From Rhabdornis inornatus (lineage: Eukaryota > Chordata > Aves > Passeriformes > Rhabdornithidae), in NCBI GenBank assembly GCA_013397075.1, contig VWZS01003516.1, forward strand, positions 62,001 through 126,000: DNA of 64,000 nt, written 5' to 3'. The notes beneath the pieces were generated by a model that ran no database searches, had not been told where the DNA came from, and saw only the letters and a list, made by a program, of their open reading frames with translations. This document shows positions 37,144 to 49,751 of the stretch, one piece after another; position 1 is the first letter of the stretch; every line of letters starts with the position of its first letter. A program made the position numbers and the translations under genes.

Positions 37144-37604
37144 CTATGAAGGCATCAGGCACATTCCATGTAGTTCTTTTGAATCTGCCTTCTGTCTCCA
37201 CTGCTCTGGGTTTGAATAAAGCACTATGCTTTTATTCCCTGTTACTGCAAACTTCTGTCCTAAATTCCTTTGCTTCACAAGTAAATAATACTTTCTCTTT
37301 CCATCTTCTAGTAACAAGGTGAATGCACCTTTGCGGTCATTAATCCATACTGCCTTCACATTTGCAGTCTCTCACTGAAACTTGGGCAAGGACAGTTTGA
37401 GCCACTGTGATAACGATGCCAGGTGGGATTTTCTGGAATAGATCAGTGTAAGTCCTGTTTTCCTTTGACCTGATGTTTTTCACCACCATTTTTCCAGCAG
37501 ATGGTTCCCAAATCCAATATTTTAAATTAGGTTTTCTCAGATATGATTGAGGTATATCATCTTGGGATGTAAACACAGAGTATTCCACAGATTCCTGACT
37601 CTCC
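37144..37604 (-). pseudogene. Possible broken coding sequence, unrecognised
   Basis: Two open frames adjoin on the minus strand. The upstream one (about 37604-37340) includes 'KPNLKYWIWEPSAGKMVVKN' and ends in CKCEGSMD. The downstream one (about 37371-37144, after a stop at 37374) reads KAVWINDRKGAFTLLLEDGK and ends in HGMCLMPS. They overlap in adjacent frames around 37340-37370, so a single frameshift would give a run of about 150 codons. Amino-acid composition is varied and protein-like. I do not recognise a family. Chance ORFs of similar size exist here, so the call is weak. Confidence 0.2.
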
Positions 37605-40600
37605 TAGCCTGTCCTGGCAGGCAATTTATGAAATCCCTTGAGTCATGAAGGAGGCTTTATTTACTAGGAAGGTACTCGAAAGAAGTTGGAAAGTATACTT
37701 GATTTTAAGCACACACATCCTTCAAAGGCTGATGCATATACAAACCCACTGAATGAATCCTTATGGCTCACCAGTGGGGGACATGAATGTGGCCATATGG
37801 AGCAGATGCAGGTTTCAAACCACTGTCTGTGAGCAGTGCAGCTGAGTCCCATCAGCTGAACCAGAGAAAAGGACAATAATGGGTCAAAACCAGCCAGATA
37901 TACAGGGGGCAAGTGCTGGAGGGTGTGAAAAAAACCCAGCCTCATGGCCCTCAAGGCTGCTCTGTTTACATGAGGGCTTGCTGCAGTTATTTAAGTGGGA
38001 TGAACAAGATAAAAAGGGCTTGTTGGTGTTGGATGCTGAGGCAGTGTTTAAGACATCCCTGACTCACAGCTCACAAGCTGGGACTAGTTTTGCAAGTTCA
38101 GTCCCTGTTCAGATAGGATCAGGGAATGTCTCTGGGCTGGATTGTGAAGGAAGCAGTCTTGCCAAATATGCTCTGCCCACAGCACCGTCCAGACCCGTCA
38201 GATGATATTTCTTCTAATTTTACTAATGTATGCTTGGCCCCAATTCCATGCTACCTGAGGCTACAGCTGTAATAAAAACACAGCACACATGCTGTGGGTG
38301 GGTGCATGCAGCTGGTGGGAGTTGAGGCACGTGAAAGTGAAAAACACAACCCTTTCTTAACTGCAGGAGGGGAATCAAGAAATAATATTCTGCTGAATCC
38401 TTTCCTTTGCCTCTGTCTCTGTGGCACACCCTCACCCATGGCCCTGTGTGTTGCCAGAGAAGATGACAGCAGGTTTCCTCTGTACAGAGCTTGTTCCATA
38501 CCTGAGCAATGCTGAGATTTTCAAGCAGAAGTGAGTCTTGTATTGCCACACACATCTTGTGTTTGGGTGTGGCTCCTCCATCAGGATCATCCCGCGTACC
38601 CACCGTGTGGGTTTTGCTGCTGGATGGGGTGTTGGTGATCCAATCCCTACCTGAGGATGAAACTCACACTGCTGTCTTGCTGTGGTCATGCAGGACATTC
38701 ACTCCTGGAATAGAGGGAAAGAACCCCAGGCATGCATTTGTCTCCTACCCATGGACTGCTTCCATGAACCTTTCTGGTGGAGGTGGGCTGGGCTGCAGCT
38801 CTGGACTGGGTGGAAATCTCACTAAGCACCTCATGGGTTTGGACAGTTTGACTTCTTCAAGCCATGAGTCCTCATGAATATGGCAACTTCCAACATCACT
38901 GCTGTGTCTGTAGAAAAGAAATTAAAATAGAGACCTCAGTGAAGGCAAGGGACTGTTGGGGAAAAGAAAAGCTAGCCCCAAGGAAGGGGCAGAGAGGAGC
39001 TCCTTGGTGCAGCCCTTGTTTCTGCTCTCAGGATGTAAACACAGGCACCAGAGGGACACTCCATCAGAAGAGCAGAACATGCTGAGGTCCTGATACCATC
39101 CTCACCACTGAAACCAGCCAGCCATGGCAGCTCTTGACCTCTCTGCCACATCCTCCCACTGACATGAACCCCTGATATCACTTGCTAGGGGCCACCTTGT
39201 TCTCTGACAGCTATTCCTACTGAAATATCTTGCAGAAAGAATCAGCATGGGTTAGAGAAACTGGTAGGTAGTATTGAGAAGGCAGTTTATGTGCTGGGAA
39301 ATTTGGGATTTTTATGGACTTGCAGAAGTCTCAAGCTTCTGACATTAGTCTAAGTCATTTTTTCCTAAACTTATAGTGAACACTGCAGATATTAAGAGTA
39401 CTTTCATTCTAAAAATTTGTATTCACCACACATAGCACAGCCTATTTGTGTTGACTTTCAACAACAGCATTTTATTTACTGGCAGCATTTTTTGTTGGCT
39501 GATATTTAGCAGCTCTACTGCTGATGCCCAACCCTGCAGGACGATATGCAAGTAAAGATGATGCAGGAAATAGAAAATGGTCACTTCCTTTTTCCACTTC
39601 TGATTCATTTCACACACTTGGTATATTAATGATTGCTTTTTTCACTGGTCTGTGCTGTCTCAGATGCCTTAAAAACACTTGCTCAAGCAATGTACTGTCA
39701 TATCAGGAGGAGGTTTTTTCCCTTGCTCTCTCCAGGGGAACCTCCACCCCTCTCTAGGCAAAACACATGAGATGCTAAGGCTTAAAATTTATGGAGCCTG
39801 ATTTAAAAGCCAGGATGTCTCCTGGTCTCAAGGGAAGGGAAATGACCCTTGGCTTATTTTGCAGTCACTCCTTTTCAGAGAAGGAAGTGCTAATAAGCGC
39901 TCACTTGAGGCACAACAGCTTAGCACAAATGATGGCCAAGAAGCAGACACATAATTGCTGTGAGTGAGAGCAGAGGAGCCAAGAAGAACACGTGAGAATT
40001 TTCCCTTGTGAAGAGTGCTCTGTGAGTGATGCACACCAGCAGCCACTGAGACAGGAGCTACCCAACACCCAGGACTGCCCCAGGGATCCTGCTTCCCCTC
40101 CCTAAGCAGCTCACTTGGAGCTGGGAATGGCACCAAGGCTGCAGCATGGGAGAGGAGATAGAAAGGAGAGACAGCACTGGGAAAAGGAAATGCCTGGAAA
40201 ACATCACAGGCGTTGGTAGGAATTCCACGTGGAGACAGTCCATCACATGCTCTGCAGATACATGAGCTCTTGAGCAGTTTGAGAACAGCTCTGAAAATCC
40301 ATCCTGCTCACCCAGGGGAAATATCAAGTGGTGTTTCAAAGCACAGCAGCCTCAGGCTCTTGGGACTCCTCCTGGAAGAATATCAGGGCATTTCCTTCCT
40401 CTGCACCCATCACCTTCCCCTTGAGGTGAGCCTTCCCACAGCCTCCCTGGTGGGGACATCTCCTTGGCTGTGACACCTCTGAGTGACCCACCCTGGTTTC
40501 CCCTGCACACACCCCAAAAGTGATCATGCTCCAGGCCCCAGAGAGCACCAACCACAAAGCAGCATGAACACAACATATGATGAAGCTGGAAACAAGAAAG

Positions 40601-41445
40601 GGCCATTAGTTTGTCTTACCTGGCTTGGCAATCACAGACCGTCGGATTTCATACAAGTACTGCATCCAGTGACTTGGTCACATGAAATACCTTGGTCCTC
40701 TCAAGACTATAATGTCTCAGTCAGAAACTGGGAATGGACTGATCCTCAGCAGAAGGGCTTGGGTGAGTTGTGCCTCCATGACACCACCAGGCAACTCACT
40801 ACCATAGAGGAAGGCAAAATTAATCAAGATTCTTGTTCTTTGGTCTGAAGATAAAAACAGTTTTGAACCTCAGAGTATTCACTTTGACCCTCAGCAAGTT
40901 AGAGTCTAGAGTCAAAAGGGGATGTAGAAACACTGCCATGTACAACTGTTGCACCACTTTTCTTGTTGCACTTCCACTTATTGCTCAAGAACAGTCCACG
41001 ACTCTTTCGGCCAGGGCTTGCCAGTGTTTGTGACTAGAAGTTCAGCATGATTGTGGGTAACACTCTTATTAGTAACTTTTAATAGTTCCCAGACAATGTA
41101 TAAAATGTATAAGTAGTTTCTTAAAGACCTGAAGAACAAAGGCTTGTGCATGATATTTGAAAGCTATAAACAGCTTATAAGAAAAACAGTTATGAGGCAG
41201 TAAATCTACGAGTCCCAGGTAACAAATTATTTTGTGTTCCTCATTTCTGTGGCCTTTTCTTGCTGCTACGAAATGTCAGAAGAGTATTTGCTGCCACAGA
41301 TGCATGCAAACACACATTCCCACCCGATTTTTCAGAGATGGTGCTCCTCTCTAATGTCCTCGTCTTGGAACAGGGAAGGAATGGCAGCACCTCAGCCTCT
41401 GCCCAACAAGCAACCCATGAATCAACAGAGGGGATTATCCTGCTG
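37605..41445. other. Unique non-coding sequence, no gene seen
   Basis: Open frames up to 126 codons (38223-38603 minus, 38509-38877 plus) overlap one another and have no domain or splice context. No repeat was recognised. Confidence 0.5.
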
Positions 41446-41688
41446 TATTTAGCATTGGTGCAGCCTCACTTTGAGAACCATGTGCTGTTCTGGGCTCCAA
41501 AATTTAAGAAAGTTGTTAAGGTACTTGAATGTATCCAGAGGAGGGCAACAAAGCTGGTCAAAGGGCTGCAAATAATGTCCTGTGAAAAACAACTGGGGAT
41601 TATGGGCTTTTCCAGTTTGGAGAATAGGAGGCTGAAGAGTGAACTCATGGCTCTCTGCATCTCCCTGAGGAGGGGAAGTGGAGAGTGA
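41446..41688 (+). pseudogene. CR1 ORF2 C-terminal fragment
   Basis: The frame that is open from 41260 to 41688 carries, from about 41446, the C-terminal end of the CR1 reverse-transcriptase protein: 'LALVQPHFENHVLFWAPKFK', then LECIQRRATKLVKGL, then a LGIMGFSSLENRRL block. These correspond to the family's PHLEYCVQFW, RVQRRATK-IKGLE and LGLFSLEKRRL motifs. The catalytic domain is absent because of 5' truncation. The frame upstream of 41446 is unrelated sequence. Confidence 0.85.
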
Positions 41689-41971
41689 GGTGCTGATCCT
41701 TTCTCCCTGGGATCCAGTGGTAGGGTGCATAGGAATGGTTCAAAGCTGCTCCAGAAAAATTTCACTTGACATTACAAAATATTTCTTTACTAGTAGGGTG
41801 GTCAAACACTGGAATGGGATTCCTTGAGAGGTGGTTGATGCCCCTAGGCTGTCAGTGTTTAAAGAGACATTTGGACAATGCACTAAACAACATGCTGTAA
41901 CTTCTGATCAGCCCTGTGGTAGTCAGGCACTGGGACTGGATGATCATCATTGGTCCGTTCCAACTGAACAG

Positions 41972-42049
41972 TTCTATTCTATTCTATTCTATTCTATTCT
42001 ATTCTATTCTATTCTATTCTATTCTATTCTATTCTATTCTATTCTATTC
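41972..42049 (+). repeat. (ATTCT)n pentanucleotide array
   Basis: About 15-16 uninterrupted ATTCT units extend the terminal repeat of the CR1 copy that ends here. The array is pure, so recent growth from the CR1 tail is likely. It translates as repeated SILFY on the plus strand; this is not a protein. Confidence 0.97.
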
Positions 42050-42050
42050 C

Positions 42051-43734
42051 CTTTGGCTTAGCATTCAGCTGCTGGCAAAGGCCCCTGCTTGTCTTCCACA
42101 CAGGCCACAGGCTTCCACAAGCCAAAGTCTGGCTTTGCTGCGTTGTTCAAACTGAGTCCAAAAGAAGGAGCATCTTGGTGATTGTGCTTTGGTGAGTCCA
42201 GCCTGCCAGCTCAGCCGCCTACACTCGTACTCCTTCCAGGGGAAATGACACCTGAGCATTTCCAGTAAGCCCAGCATCTTTTCACTGGCTGCTGCTGGGA
42301 ACTCCCCACTGAATCATCCAACACTCTGCAGACAAACACGCATTTCCTGCTGTTTCCTTCTGGAGAAACCAATCTGTGTGCACCCTCTAAGAGCATGTGA
42401 GGTCTGACAGCAAGGCCAGTCAGCCAGGTATCACACAGGCAGAGGTGTGTTTTCAGGAACACTTCAATTTTCAAATTTTCAAATTTTTCAAAACTTTCAA
42501 AGTAAAAGTCTGTCACTTTGTACTGTCATATTCAGGGAACTGGAAGTATCCTGAACCTTCAGAGGGAAGTGGCAAATGAGCAAAAAATATACCCTGAGAA
42601 TGCACCTACTCCTGCAAGGAGCCATGAGCTTGTATTACTGTCATATTCTGAAGACTCAGCCATGTGTGTGATAACCACACTGAGGAAAATTGCAGCTGGC
42701 CTTCCTCTCCATAATGTCCAGGAAGAGGGAGAGCAGGAGTTGGATCAGAGGGCAGAGTATTCCCCACACCACTCAAGTTTGCCCTGTTGCACATACTCAC
42801 TTCACTGAAGAGTAGTGCAAGTATCTAGATCACAGCACATCATGCAGAGAAATATCCTTCCTTGTTACAACAAAGTGGGAAGGTGAGGTGTTGGTAGTCT
42901 CCTTACTGCAAGGTTGGGTTTGCCAGTCTTCATGATGTTTGTTCATGTTGCACCCTCACTAGCAAGACTCAAAAGTGCCTCCAGTTCCCCTTGTTCACTT
43001 CTCTTCCAGGTGGAATCACCCACCCACCATGATTAACTCACTTCTCAACCTCCTGTCTGACAAGCAGGGAGCATCCTGGCCCCCAAAGCTCATTTTCCAT
43101 CTGCAGTCTGACTTCACTGACCCTCCTTTGCACCCTTTGGTGTTTTCATGTCCCTTTGCTGCCCTAGCACAAGCCACTCTGGTAAGAGATGCGAGATTGC
43201 TTTCCTGATTGCATGTCACTTCACCTTCTGTCTCTGTGAAAGAGCCAGACATTTCTTGTCACACCTCTGCACAGAAAGCATCTCTAGACATTGTTGGCAC
43301 CACGTCCCCAAGCAGTCTTCCCTCCTGTGGGCAGACCCAGGGTTTGTTTGAGATGGAGAGCTTGCAGCCATGCCAGGCTTCCCAGGTAGCATGTGCCAGA
43401 GCATATGTAGTTTAAAGGAACAGAAATGTAAAGAACAGGCTGACTGTCCTTCCCCCTCACCAGACAAGTTCTGCACATGTTCTCCAGTAACATTTCCAAA
43501 TGAGGTCAAGGCATTTAACTCATTATCATCATAGAGTTCCCCCACCAGACTGAGGGGTGTCCAGACAGATGACAAACACTCCATCCCAGCAATGTGGATC
43601 TCCAAAATCCACCACTGCAGCACAGCTGCTTTGGACTGCAACACAACGGGTCTCTCAAGACAGGAGTGTTACACAACCATTGCCTAGAAAGGAGGAAATC
43701 AAGAAAACTTCTCTAGTTTAAATCACAGCAGAAT
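42051..43734. other. Unique non-coding sequence
   Basis: A 40-base patch at 42461-42502 repeats TTTTCAAA-like units. Nothing else was recognised; the 142-codon minus-strand frame at 43216-43644 shows no domain. Confidence 0.45.
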
Positions 43735-43810
43735 ATTAAGTAAATTAAAATGAGCTCAGCCAATGTCACAGACTCCAACAGCAGGGAATGGAACTGGTGG
43801 TTCTAGTGGC
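43735..43810 (+). mobile_element. Possible MIR-like relic, weak
   Basis: The blocks 'aagtaaattaaaatgagctc', 'agccaatgtcacagactcca' and 'gcagggaatggaactgg' follow the order of the MIR 3' half ('taagtgacttgcccaaggtcacacag', 'gcaggaatagaacc'). Too diverged to be sure. Confidence 0.25.
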
Positions 43811-45799
43811 CACAAGCCACCAGGATATTAAAAGTAGCTTTCTCTTTGGGAGTCTGGAGGCTAGCAACACCATGGCCCCTACCAGCACTGAATTAGTCCT
43901 AGATTGACCCCACCTGACAGAACTTCCTGCAACATCTGGATATTCTTTGGATGTCTCTGCCAAGTTGCAGCTTGTTCCCAGCCTGCTGAGTTCATGAGAC
44001 CTAAAAACACACATCTGCCTGGGAGCTGTCAGTGTCAGAGGAGAGAACTGTACTGAGAGCTTGGCTGTCCCTTTGCCAGCAATCACGTGGGCACAGATTG
44101 GGCACAGGCCACCAGGGATGGTCCAGGCTTCCCTGGCAGCAGCAGCCCCACACTGGCCTCAACAACGTGGCTTGGAGCCAGGTCCTGTCCCCATCCCTGA
44201 CAGCTCTGCCCAGGGGCCTGTATCCAATCAAGTTCCAACAGGATCCACTCTCAGGGAGGGATTTGCCCTTCCTTACCCAAGCTGACTGTGCAGGATGGTG
44301 AGTCATGGCACCTGGGGGGCAGCTGGGTGAGCAGGGCTCCCTGGGACAGATGTGCCTCTGTCTGTCCAGCACATTCCCTGCAGGAATGGGCCAAGCTTGT
44401 CCACAGACTCAAACTCTAAAAGAATCTTCCCTGTCTTTTGTGCAAACTCCCACCGAAGCAGAATGTTTTCCTATGGACTCAATTAAAGTTTTGGTGCCCT
44501 CTGTGAACCACAGGGCATCTGCATCAAAACATCAAACAACAAAACATCAAATTTGCAAACAAAAATTTTGCAAACACAACATCAGATCTGGTTTGAAAAA
44601 ATACCATCCTGTGTCAGGGAGACCCTGCAGGACACAGGGATGATAAGGACAGGAGCAAATGCCTGACAGTGATGGATCATGATGGCAGCAGAGCTGATTG
44701 GGGTGCCCATGGTGGAGGTGGCAGAGTGGGTGACAGGCATTGCAGGTTTCCTCAGTGGCACACTGCCTGAGCTGAGCTGCATTTGTGAATAAGAAAGCAA
44801 AGCCCTGGTTTGGTGTTTTTGTGCATGTGGAGGGTGTGCCGTGGAGCCAGAGTGTCTGGGACAGCCGTGGCCAGAGGAAGTCGGCAAGTGCTGGAGAGCA
44901 GGGGAGTGGCGGGGGGAGCTGGAGAAGGGAGTCCAGCCTAAGAAAAGAGCACGGAAGGAAGAGGCTTGGAAAGTGCTCTGCTGGTGCGGACATGGAGGAG
45001 AGGGCTGGGGAAGGAGCTTGTCCCTGCAAACAGCTTTGTGAGATGTGGGAGAAAGGGCTGAGGCTTCAAGATGGAGGGACTGGAAGGAGCAGGAAGACAC
45101 GGCTGGGTGAGGTGGAGAATTGCTTCCAAGTGGAAAATACTCCAGGAAATAGTGGCTGGAACTGGAGGATGAAACCCAAGCATACTAGGAGATACAGAAA
45201 ATGTCACTAGTGATCAAAAGTCATCATTCAGAACTGCTGGAATTGTGTGTGAAATGAGAGGCATCCTGGAGCAGCCAAGATGAACAAAACCCAAAACTTT
45301 GCCCTCGGGTATCTGCAGCAAACACGCAATCAGTCTCACCTTGTAGACTCATGGCTTCATTTCACCGTGATTTTTGTTTTGCTTGGTTAAAACCCTTAAG
45401 CTTTACCTGGCACCATTTAAATGTGATGAAAAGGAGCAGAAAAGCAGGGAATGGGCACATGTTTTTTGCTGGAAAATCCCCAGGTGTCTGTACAAAAGCA
45501 GAGAGCAGACCAAAATCATGCAGTCAGGAGCAGACTGGAAACATCCAGCAGTACATGAGGCACATCACCAGCATGTGCTGCAGGCATCTCTTCTACTGCA
45601 TGGAGAAGCCAAGCGAGCAAATATTGGTGTGCACAGCCCCAAGGGCAATGGCAACTGGCCATGGGGCAGTGCCAGGGTGGGATTTCTTGGGAGCTGGGGC
45701 AGGACAAGAGATCTGCTATGTCACAGCCACAAGACAGCCCCCATAGAGGAGTCAGGTAATGGTGCTCTCTGGGTATGAGTTTTACCAGCCAGTTCTGCT
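43811..45799. other. Unique sequence with an A-rich tandem patch
   Basis: At about 44521-44584 the unit 'aaacatcaaa' and 'ttgcaaaca' recur in an A-rich patch. The region 44800-45100 is G-rich on the plus strand and gives long open frames on the minus strand (160 and 172 codons, serine/proline-rich) that have no domain. No gene is supported. Confidence 0.45.
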
Positions 45800-46238
45800 G
45801 AACCAGCTCCAAGTGTGCATGTCCAGAGCAGGGTGACAAAGCTGGGGAAGCACAAGGCCTGTGGGGAGCAGCTGTGGAAGCTGGGGGTGTTTGGCCTGGA
45901 GGAAAAGAGGCTCAGGGGGCACCTTATCCTCCTCTACAACTCCCTGAGAAGAGGTTGTAGCAAGGTGGGAGTCATCTCTTCTCCAGGGTAAAAAGCGATG
46001 GACAAGAGGAAATAGCCTTGAGTTGTGCATGGATTGGGTGTTAGGAAAAATTTCTTTACTGAAAGGTTGGTCAGGCACAGGAAGAGGCTGTCCAGAGAAA
46101 TGGCTGAGTTACCATCCGTGGAGGCATTTAAATGATGTGTAGATGTGGCACTCAGTGACATGGTTTACTGGTGGACTTGGCAGTGTTGGGTGATCATCTT
46201 AGAGGTGTTTTGCAACCTTAACAATCTTATGATTCTAA
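45800..46238 (+). mobile_element. CR1 LINE, 5' truncated
   Basis: About 440 bases follow CR1 in order: 'gtgcatgtccagagcagggt', 'gacaaagctggggaagcaca', 'gtttggcctggaggaaaaga', 'ggctcagggggcaccttatc', 'ctacaactccctgagaagag', 'ttaggaaaaatttctttact', and the end 'atcttatgattcta'. A five-base (GCCCA)n stretch follows directly. Compared with the 28.8 kb copy this one retains more 3' UTR and the end of ORF2. Confidence 0.95.
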
Positions 46239-46245
46239 GTGCTTC

Positions 46246-46274
46246 CTGCCCAGCCCAGCCCAGCCCAGCCCAGG
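46246..46274. repeat. (CCCAG)n short tandem repeat
   Basis: About five units of CCCAG lie just after the CR1 3' end. It may have arisen from the insertion site or the element's tail. Confidence 0.9.
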
Positions 46275-48039
46275 ATTAAAAACTGTGTTTGTTGTTGTGT
46301 CCTAACACCTATATCCCTTTGAATGTGCCCTGGAGATGTCCTAATCAAATACTGATTGAGTAAACTCCTTACCCGAGGGCAGTGCAGGATTTAGCAATTT
46401 AGCTACAGTGCAGCTGGCAGCACCCAGCAGTGCTCTCCAGTGCATGGCAGTCCCTTGGTTTATGCTGCTTGGTCCCTGGCACTTGCTGCCATCAAAGGGC
46501 TTGCAGAAATCCAGATGGGAGACGGCTGATGACAAAGCTCAGCAGTATCAGGACTGATCTGCAGAGATGCTGTGCTGGGCTAAGACTGGCTGGAGTTCAG
46601 AAGAGATGTGTGAGTGAAAGGAGCATGTCTTGCTGATGTGGTTCCTAACTCCTGGGCTGTGGGCTGAGGTTCTCATGTTGGCATCTGATGTGTACCTAGT
46701 GAGGTTTAAAAACAAGTAACTCCAAGAACAAACAGAGGCAGAGCTGAACTGCCTGGGGTTGCCTGTCTTGTGACTGGAGACTCCAGAGCCCAATAAAACA
46801 CGAGGTGCAGCTGTGGCAGGGCTTTACAACATCTGTAGGCACCCTTTGTGCCTGCGGTGGTTGAGGTCCTTTTGCTGCTTTTCCCTGCAAGCTAATGAAG
46901 TTTCTCTATCCCTAAGCAGAGGCAAGAATTCACAGAAATAATAGGAGTGCAGCATACCTGAGTGCTGTCCCCTTCTGCCAGGAGTTTGTTGCAAGCAGCC
47001 AAAATGATCAAAAGTTGACCTGGAGGGGAAAAGAATGATAGACACATTTGCAAATCCTGACTAAAGACACGGCATGAAGCAAGCTACAAAATTGTAGCTT
47101 CTTTATAGTTAAGTAGAGTTTTAGTAAGGAGTGGCATGTATTGTGGCTAGCACATACAGAATTTGGATGTATTAAATATTTCTAAAATTATATGGCACCC
47201 TGTTGTGTGTTATTATAAGTCTATTTGGGGTTTTTACCTGCAACAGCCCTAACAATTAAGTCTGTATAATTCTTGCTAAACCATCCTGCAAGGTCAGAAC
47301 TGTGGTCTGTGCTTAAGCAAAGAGAAGAGCTGAGGTTTGTGAAGAGCAACTTGCCAGGCTGGAAAACATGTAGCACCTGCATTCTCCCATCACACATGGG
47401 AAAACAGACACTGGTTTTCCCCACCAGAATTTTCCTGGTCTGCAATATCTGTACTGAATACTGTCAGCCTGTGGAAGGAGCTAACAATGTCACAGGCACT
47501 GAAGTAATTTCTAATAGCAATGGAAAGTGTCCAAAAATGGTTTTCTGCAAACACAATCTAAGTTCACCATTTCTGCTCATGATGAACAAGATCTTAGGCA
47601 GTTCTGAATGTCTTCTTGATTTTTAAATGTGACTTGGATTGTGTTAATGTTAATTACAAGTACCAAGAGCTTTGCAGGTTCTGCTGATTTGGATGGAAAA
47701 GCAAAGTATATCCTGTCTTGTTTCATGATTCAGTCCTGTAATTGGTAGTTTCAGTTCTGATGGCAAAAATCACCATGGTAGTAGAGATGCAGAAATAGTA
47801 AGCTGCTGTTCAGATTCCCAGCCTGCTCTTTACTGTTGGAGTTGTAAATCTGAAACTTGTACAAAATAAAAGCTGTATCATCTTTCTTAGCAGACAGAGA
47901 ATTTATAGAGCATAATATACAATTACCCTACAACATATATTTCTTTCTTTAGTAAGTCTGTCACTAGAACTTTCCACTAAATATGGATAATTTAGTGTAA
48001 ATGTATTAAACATTTATCATAGAAAAACATTAGCAATTA
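46275..48039. other. Unique non-coding sequence
   Basis: Nothing recognised. The 117-codon frame at 47273-47626 on the plus strand has no domain and no splice context. Confidence 0.5.
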
Positions 48040-48150
48040 AATATGCATATATGTACATGTACACATAAGTGTGTATGTTTGCATGTGTGTATATATATAT
48101 ATACGTATATTTGCCCACAAATATATATGCACGCCTAAAAGCACATATAC
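48040..48150. repeat. AT/GT-rich alternating tract
   Basis: Interrupted TATA, TGTG and ATACGTAT runs make a diverged (TA)n/(TG)n tract with self-complementary stretches such as 'atgtacatgtacac'. Confidence 0.8.
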
Positions 48151-49751
48151 ATTTTTTCATAAGTTGGCCATTTCTCACTGCAAGAGCCTTCTGTTAGTGC
48201 TGGATGCAGGTCTTTACCTGTTAAAAATATATATCTGATGTTCAGGCAACAATTCTCATCAGCCCTGCCTGCCCAAAGCTGCACCCCCCAAGTATCCCTG
48301 AGCTTTTACAACCTGTTTGAATAGCTGAAAATAAAGATATTAATTAAGAAAAGTCAACCTGACCTGCTTTCAACCTGAAATCAGCTTTCTATGAGGCAGG
48401 GAGGAAAACCCTGTGAAAAACTGGTAAAGAATGAGGAATGTGCTCAATGCAGAGACCCAAGGAGAAATAAAGGCAGGCCTTGTGTTTCGTCTTTAGGCAT
48501 GAAGTAAGAGCATGGCCATGAAATACCTCAAATAGAGACATTATCAAAACCTGAACCTTGTTTTCTCTTACAACACGTCTTGCTCAGGGAACCTGACAGA
48601 AAGATTTGGAAATGAAAGTGATGCTGAGTATATCCAAAGAGGGTTTTTTTCTATATCTATAGACTCAATGCACTCGACAGGCAGTGAACACCTGCATGTG
48701 TTGGACAGCTGTAGATATAAAAATGTTGTCAGTTTTTGCACAGGTGCAATAGAGAACTATAGAAATTAGCAGGAAGTTGCCCAAAAAGCCTATTTGGCTT
48801 TAATCAAAGAAGACTACATGGACAGTTGGTAAGTAAGCACATTTCCAGGGAAATGGCATATTCCTGCAGAGGTTTGGAGCCAGGAGGGACTGAGGCACAG
48901 GGTGATGTAACTCCACTAGCTTGGATCAGGATGCTGCACTGGTCCAGCACATCCAGTTTCTATGTTTGACCCCATTGCAGCACACGTGGTTTGATCTCCA
49001 CCCACTATTACCTGTCATGTGTTACCAGTGAGAGAGTTCATTCACTGGGACAGACTGGGCAGGGATTTGCTGGTATCTGCCTCTTTTGTCTGGCTGGAAG
49101 CTTTACTGCAGCCTCAACATAAAGTTATAGGGCTCAGCTCAGGGCTCAGTGAAGAAACACCGTGACCTGCAGCATTCAGGAGGCTGGCCTAGGTGACCCA
49201 AGTATCCCCTTTGGCCTTACACTCTGTGAATACTCCTGCAAGACCAACTGCCTTAATCTCTTACCAGAGAGGTGGGGGGATACTGATCTTCCCTCGTAAG
49301 ACTTTCCATCTCTGTTATGGCACACAGTCTTAAGCAGCTCACGTTCACCCATATGGCCAAGCACATACTTTGCATTTGTCTTCTGCTCATGTGTTAATGA
49401 TCCTACCAGATGCATTCACAAATTCACCCAGCATGTGCAGTCCTTTTGGAATTGTGCATCGGGTAAGAGACACCAGCCTCCAGGAGCTGAGCATGGGGAG
49501 CTTGTGTTTACTCATTCCAGCAATTTGTGGAGAACAAAAGAAATAGGTGAATTCCCTTCTTCCTTACAAAGTTTCCTGCCCCTGACACAAGTGTTTCTTC
49601 AAACAAAGGATTTTCTCCCTCCTCAGATGTCCTCAGACACTGAATTTGCAGTATCTGATAACACACATTTCCATAGCAACAAATAGTGATGACCCAAACA
49701 CAGGATTATGTGACTTCACTCAGAGTTGAGCAGAATATTAACAAGGATACT
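48151..49751. other. Unique non-coding sequence
   Basis: No gene or repeat recognised. Confidence 0.5.

Larger units (their letters stand above)
41446..42050 (+). mobile_element. CR1 LINE, 5' truncated, with (ATTCT)n tail
   Basis: About 600 bases follow CR1 from the end of ORF2 through the 3' UTR. Landmarks are 'gtatccagaggagggcaaca' (41531), 'aagctggtcaaagggctgca', 'gaataggaggctgaagagtg', 'gtttaaagagacatttggac' and 'tggtccgttccaact'. It ends in the terminal repeat region, here expanded into a pentanucleotide array. This is the longest CR1 copy in the window. Confidence 0.95.

Noticed and set aside
41972..42049. CRISPR-like direct repeats
   Set aside because: The units are 5 bases with no spacers; it is a microsatellite in a vertebrate-type genome.
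41831..42155. SILFY-repeat peptides
   Set aside because: Translation of the (ATTCT)n array.
44547..45100. Two long minus-strand frames (160 and 172 codons) rich in Ser, Pro, His and Cys
   Set aside because: They overlap in different frames in a G-rich (plus) stretch with few stops; no domain or splice context.
48870..48960. 'ggactgaggcacagggtgat' as a MIR relic
   Set aside because: Only one block resembles the family; neighbouring blocks do not follow in order.
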